64,000 nt of DNA, taken from positions 32,897,622 to 32,961,621 of the forward strand of contig CM023449.1 of assembly GCA_013339765.2 (NCBI GenBank), read 5' to 3'. Positions 61,134 to 64,000 of this stretch are shown piece after piece. Below the pieces are notes generated by a model that was given only the letters and a program-made list of their open reading frames with translations, was not told the DNA's origin and ran no database searches. How positions within the stretch are numbered: the stretch's first letter is position 1; each line of letters begins with the position of its first letter. This DNA is from Haemaphysalis longicornis. Lineage: Eukaryota; Arthropoda; Arachnida; Ixodida; Ixodidae. Position numbers and translations under genes: made by a program.

Positions 61134-62079
61134 GGATTCGGGCGTAATCCATGGCTTTCTTGATTTTCTGGATGCGCAAACGCTTGCGTGGGAAGTGTTT
61201 TTTATAGACCGATATAAATTGTGTCAGAAAGGCTTCGTAGGCAATATCCGGATCGTTTGCCGCATATACATCCTGCCAGCTTATCGTAGCTAGTTCGTTA
61301 CGAAAAAGGTCTAAAGTAACTGCATTGATATCTTGGAATGTTGGGCCGGGGCTTCGTCGAGGGTGTTTCGTTTCAGTAGTGTCTGTCATCAGAAAGATAG
61401 GTAAATGGTCACTGATATTTATACCAATGGTACCAGACTCAATATTGGGGTCCTCAACGTTTGTAACGAAAACATCAATTAGTGATGCAGAATCGGGTTG
61501 AATACGAGTAGGCACAGTGACAGTGTTTACAAATGCATTCGATGTCAATATTGTTGCAAATTCACGCTGTGCTGATGTCGGAGCTAACATATTGATATTT
61601 ATATCACCACCCAAAACAAGTTTTAGACGGTTTTCGTTTATCCACCCTAAAAACGCATCGATAAATGATAGGAAGGCACACATGTTCCCTCCTGGTGGCC
61701 GGTATAAAACTGAAAAAACAAGTTTTCCGCTTAGCATTGTCAGAATCTCAAAGTCATCAGTAATCACACTGAAATCGTCGATGACTTCGCAGCTAAAATT
61801 ATTTTTTGCCATAAGTAATACGCCTCCCCCTCTTTTAGTCGTGCGGTTTGGGTAGTAAGTATTGTATCCGGTCATTTTAAATATATTCTGCGTTTGCTGA
61901 TACCACGTTTCGGTCAGCATGACGACATCGAATACGAAGTTAAAGCGCAGAAGTAGAGCATGCAGGCTATCAGCTTTATTGCAAGCTGACTGAGTATTTA
62001 CGTGAAAAAAAGATAGGCGATGTTTTTTAGCTAAATATACATTGGTAACGTCACTAGTACTCAGCTGAGAGTAAGCCAT
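61099..62079 (-). CDS. CR1-like LINE ORF2, endonuclease part
   Basis: Starts MAYSQLSTSDVTNVYLAKKH. AP-endonuclease motifs: FFHVNTQSACNKADSLHALL (Asn), DVVMLTETWYQ (Glu), RGGGVLLMAKN, KLVLGGDININM (Asp/Asn) and ISDHLPIF (SDH). It nicks target DNA to prime reverse transcription. The frame leaves the homologous path at an A4 run near 61155: beyond RLRIQK the RT frame continues SRKPWITPESLQLIREKDSL. Confidence 0.85.
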   Translation of the reverse strand: MAYSQLSTSDVTNVYLAKKHRLSFFHVNTQSACNKADSLHALLLRFNFVFDVVMLTETWYQQTQNIFKMTGYNTYYPNRTTKRGGGVLLMAKNNFSCEVIDDFSVITDDFEILTMLSGKLVFSVLYRPPGGNMCAFLSFIDAFLGWINENRLKLVLGGDININMLAPTSAQREFATILTSNAFVNTVTVPTRIQPDSASLIDVFVTNVEDPNIESGTIGINISDHLPIFLMTDTTETKHPRRSPGPTFQDINAVTLDLFRNELATISWQDVYAANDPDIAYEAFLTQFISVYKKHFPRKRLRIQKIKKAMDYARILAAYKRERFSL

Positions 62080-62124
62080 CTCGGCTTACGAAATGATTCG
62101 ATGCGCGCCTGCTTACACATCAGG

Positions 62125-62868
62125 CTATTGAATTTTCTCTAGGTCCTGCTCGCAGGTTATGCGCAGTGTACGAGATGTGTCTGTCTTGCGGGCAAAGATT
62201 TTGCCGTCCTTTGTCCAGGCGTACTTCCAGTTTCGTTCCTTCTTTCGCGCGACAGCTTGCCCGAGCAGTTTTTTAAGAGTAGGACACAAATGCTCATTGA
62301 CGAACACCGGTAAGGGTTCAGAGAAACCAAAACTGGACGCGCAGACCCGTTTCGTGCGTGCCTTCTCAATTACAGCGTCTCGCTTTGCACGTGAATGAAA
62401 CTGCACAACCACATTCGGGCAACCCTGATCTTTCCTTGGTACACGATGGCACACATCGACGTCAGTTTCAGAGATCCGTTCATCGATAGCATCGCCGAGC
62501 ATCCTTAGCATAGCTGGAAGATTTTCCTTGTCAACAGCCGGGAGTCCTTTGATCTCAATGTTCCTACTTCGCGAGTACTGCTCAAGGCTGGTCGTACGTT
62601 GCTCGGAGGATATCACAACTTCATTCAGCCTTTTGCATTCTGCTGCTAGATGCAAGTTCTCTTTTTTCAGCGCTGCGTTCTCTTTCTCGATTTTCGCGGA
62701 GCGCTTAGCCATTGCGTCAAACTGAGTGCTGAAGAAGTCAATAGAATTCTTTAGTTCTTTGAATTCCCTCCTCAATTCTTTCTCCATCTCTGTCCGCATG
62801 TCTCTCATTTCCTGCCTCAAGTCCTTCAAGAATTTAGCAATTTCATGGGGCATCTCGTATTGCGACAT
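62125..62868 (-). CDS. CR1-like LINE ORF1
   Basis: 247 residues. The start MSQYEMPHEIAKFLKDLRQE (62868) is preferred over an upstream in-frame ATG at 62994 because the intervening 42 residues translate the repeated 5' UTR. Residues about 10-95 are heptad-rich (coiled coil, Lys/Glu). They are followed by YSRSRNIEIKGLPAVDKENL and DVDVCHRVPRKDQGCPNVVV, resembling the FP/RRM-like RNA-binding ORF1 domain of CR1 elements. The likely role is an RNA-binding chaperone in the retrotransposition complex. The ORF is intact. Confidence 0.8.
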   Translation of the reverse strand: MSQYEMPHEIAKFLKDLRQEMRDMRTEMEKELRREFKELKNSIDFFSTQFDAMAKRSAKIEKENAALKKENLHLAAECKRLNEVVISSEQRTTSLEQYSRSRNIEIKGLPAVDKENLPAMLRMLGDAIDERISETDVDVCHRVPRKDQGCPNVVVQFHSRAKRDAVIEKARTKRVCASSFGFSEPLPVFVNEHLCPTLKKLLGQAVARKKERNWKYAWTKDGKIFARKTDTSRTLRITCEQDLEKIQ

Positions 62869-63295
62869 AATACAACCACAGTTTGGCAGCAGCGGAACAA
62901 AAAGCAATACGCCAGGCGGAAAAAACACGACACAAACCTGTGTTTCAAAAGCGTGGCGATTAGGGCAGTGTACTGCGGTGGCCGCTGCTGCCAAATGAAG
63001 CCCGGAAGATCACCGCAGATGCTTTTACGGTGGGGGTCCCGCCGGTCATCGATGCGCAGATTCCTCTGCGCAGGCGTCACCTCGCTGGCAACGTCAGCAG
63101 GCCAATATGGTGCTCCACACGTGGCGAAGCACTTCACAGCAAACAGGCCAAGCGAGCGGCTGCGATTGGTTCCGAGGGGCGACGAGGCAAAGCTGGTCCG
63201 GCGGAGAACGCCAAAGGCCCAGCACCACCGTAGAGCAGGATCTGTGTTTCAAAAGCGTGGCGATTAGGGCAGTGTACTGCGGTGGCCGCTGCTGC

Positions 63296-63520
63296 CCAAT
63301 AACCGTTTGAACGGGCTTCGATTGTAATGTAATTTTGCCACGTAATTAACCGAATCATTAAAACCTTTCACAGGTATTCATTTATATATATGTGGGTGCG
63401 CAAAATTATTCCATCCAAATAGTACGAGAATCAAACATTGCTGCCTGCTGAGGCAAAAAAATGACACTCAGAAAAATGTATAGACAAAAAATGAAATCTT
63501 TTACTTTCTCTTCTACTTCT
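63296..63520. other. Flank upstream of the CR1-like LINE
   Basis: AT-rich, no gene or repeat recognised. It precedes the TTAA site at 63521. Confidence 0.4.
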
Positions 63521-63524
63521 TTAA

Positions 63525-64000
63525 AGGGGCACTGACACAAAAATTTTGTATCTTGTTTTTTTTGTTGCGATAAGTAGCTAGTGACCTACTTATAACCTGT
63601 AGAAACCTCATTTGCTTCAGCGTGTGATTTTCAATGCGGCCAGTCGCAGTTTCGGTTTCAGCGAGTGCCGCGAAACGATGGATTTTGTGTGAACAAAGCT
63701 GACCACGTGACCGTCGGAGGGATATCACAGAGCAGAGCCGCCGTAGCACTGTCGAATCCGCATCGACGGCAGTTTCTGCGAATGCCCCCACGTACTGATC
63801 TCGTGAGGCGCTTAATTAAAAAGTGACTGTGGATGTGACGCAGGCGCTGCGAGTGCAAATGCTACCGCGGCTAAAGAACGACGCGCGACGCTCGAGACGG
63901 TGGGTGGCAAGACGCGCGCTGGGAGCAGCCGGCCGGTCTGCCTACAGGTCCGCCTACAGATGTGTTCGGCTTAGCACTGCGGCGGATATTCGAGTGCCAC
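63525..64000. mobile_element. TTAA-type element, left end (runs off the window)
   Basis: TTAA at 63521-63524 followed by AGGGGCACTGACACAAAAAT, closely matching the ends at 46807 and 44129. The interior has CAGTTTCGGTTTCAGCGAG, also seen in degenerate form in the 16711 element. The right end is outside the window. Confidence 0.6.

Larger units (their letters stand above)
58880..63295 (-). mobile_element. CR1-like LINE, about 4.4 kb, nearly intact
   Basis: Minus-strand order: 5' UTR (62869-63295) containing a 51-bp direct repeat, ORF1 (62125-62868), ORF2 EN (61099-62079), ORF2 RT (59289-61133) and a 3' UTR (58880-59288) ending ATTTGGC...AAATAAACAG and a (GATT)n tail. It lacks RNase H. ORF2 is interrupted only by one extra A near 61155. 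This is the youngest-looking LINE of the window. It lies downstream of NEP exon 10. Confidence 0.85.

Overview
This is animal nuclear DNA, most probably from a hard tick. It has spliced exons with GT-AG introns, a tRNA-derived SINE with an (AATC)n tail of the kind described in ticks (Ruka-like), several clades of non-LTR retrotransposon (I-group, CR1, RTE and Tx1/L1-like) and many MITE and foldback elements. There are no operons, no bacterial signals and no CRISPR. The tick assignment is inference from family resemblance, not a database match.

Only one host gene is clearly supported: an M13 metallopeptidase (neprilysin/NEP-like) on the + strand. Ten exons between 26055 and 58518 join phase-perfectly into about 426 residues. 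They cover the N-terminal (substrate-gating) half of the ectodomain up to the conserved Asn-Ala substrate-binding motif. The exons upstream (cytoplasmic tail, membrane anchor, first cysteines) lie left of 26055, in the 100-N assembly gap (25804-25903) or outside the window. The zinc-binding HExxH and ExxxD exons lie beyond the right edge. Exon 6 carries a single extra A that breaks the frame.

Layout. 1-2.8 kb: I-group LINE copy 1 (minus), running off the left edge. 3.0-5.2 kb: GATA/GACA microsatellite and copy A of an unusual repeat rich in ACACCCTTTTT motifs, containing a SINE. 5.2-15.4 kb: decayed Tx1/L1-like LINE (+) split by an RTE LINE (minus, 10.3-13.4 kb), with a 512-bp tandem shift, a 230-bp tandem repeat and a second 3' fragment. 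15.8-24.4 kb: I-group fragments, tRNA-like heads, small hairpin repeats. 24.4-25.8 kb: CpG-rich stretch with orphan exon-like signals. 26-32 kb: NEP exons 1-4 with LINE tails and a Harbinger-like MITE in introns. 32-46 kb: a 14-kb intron holding a 144-bp minisatellite, a complete I-group LINE inserted in it with a perfect target-site duplication, a pogo/Tigger-like element, a U1 snRNA pseudogene and a TTAA-flanked element nested in another LINE. 46-58.5 kb: exons 5-10 interleaved with a TTAA MITE, foldbacks, copy B of the ACACCC repeat (with a nested SINE pair) and more LINE pieces. 58.5-63.3 kb: a CR1-like LINE (minus) one base short of an intact ORF2. 63.5-64 kb: start of another TTAA element.

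Apart from NEP, everything with coding potential is retrotransposon-derived. I see no multi-gene system. The most unusual items are the ACACCC-motif element, the in-phase LINE/minisatellite insertion, the SINE-in-SINE with both target-site duplications legible, and the frameshifted NEP exon.
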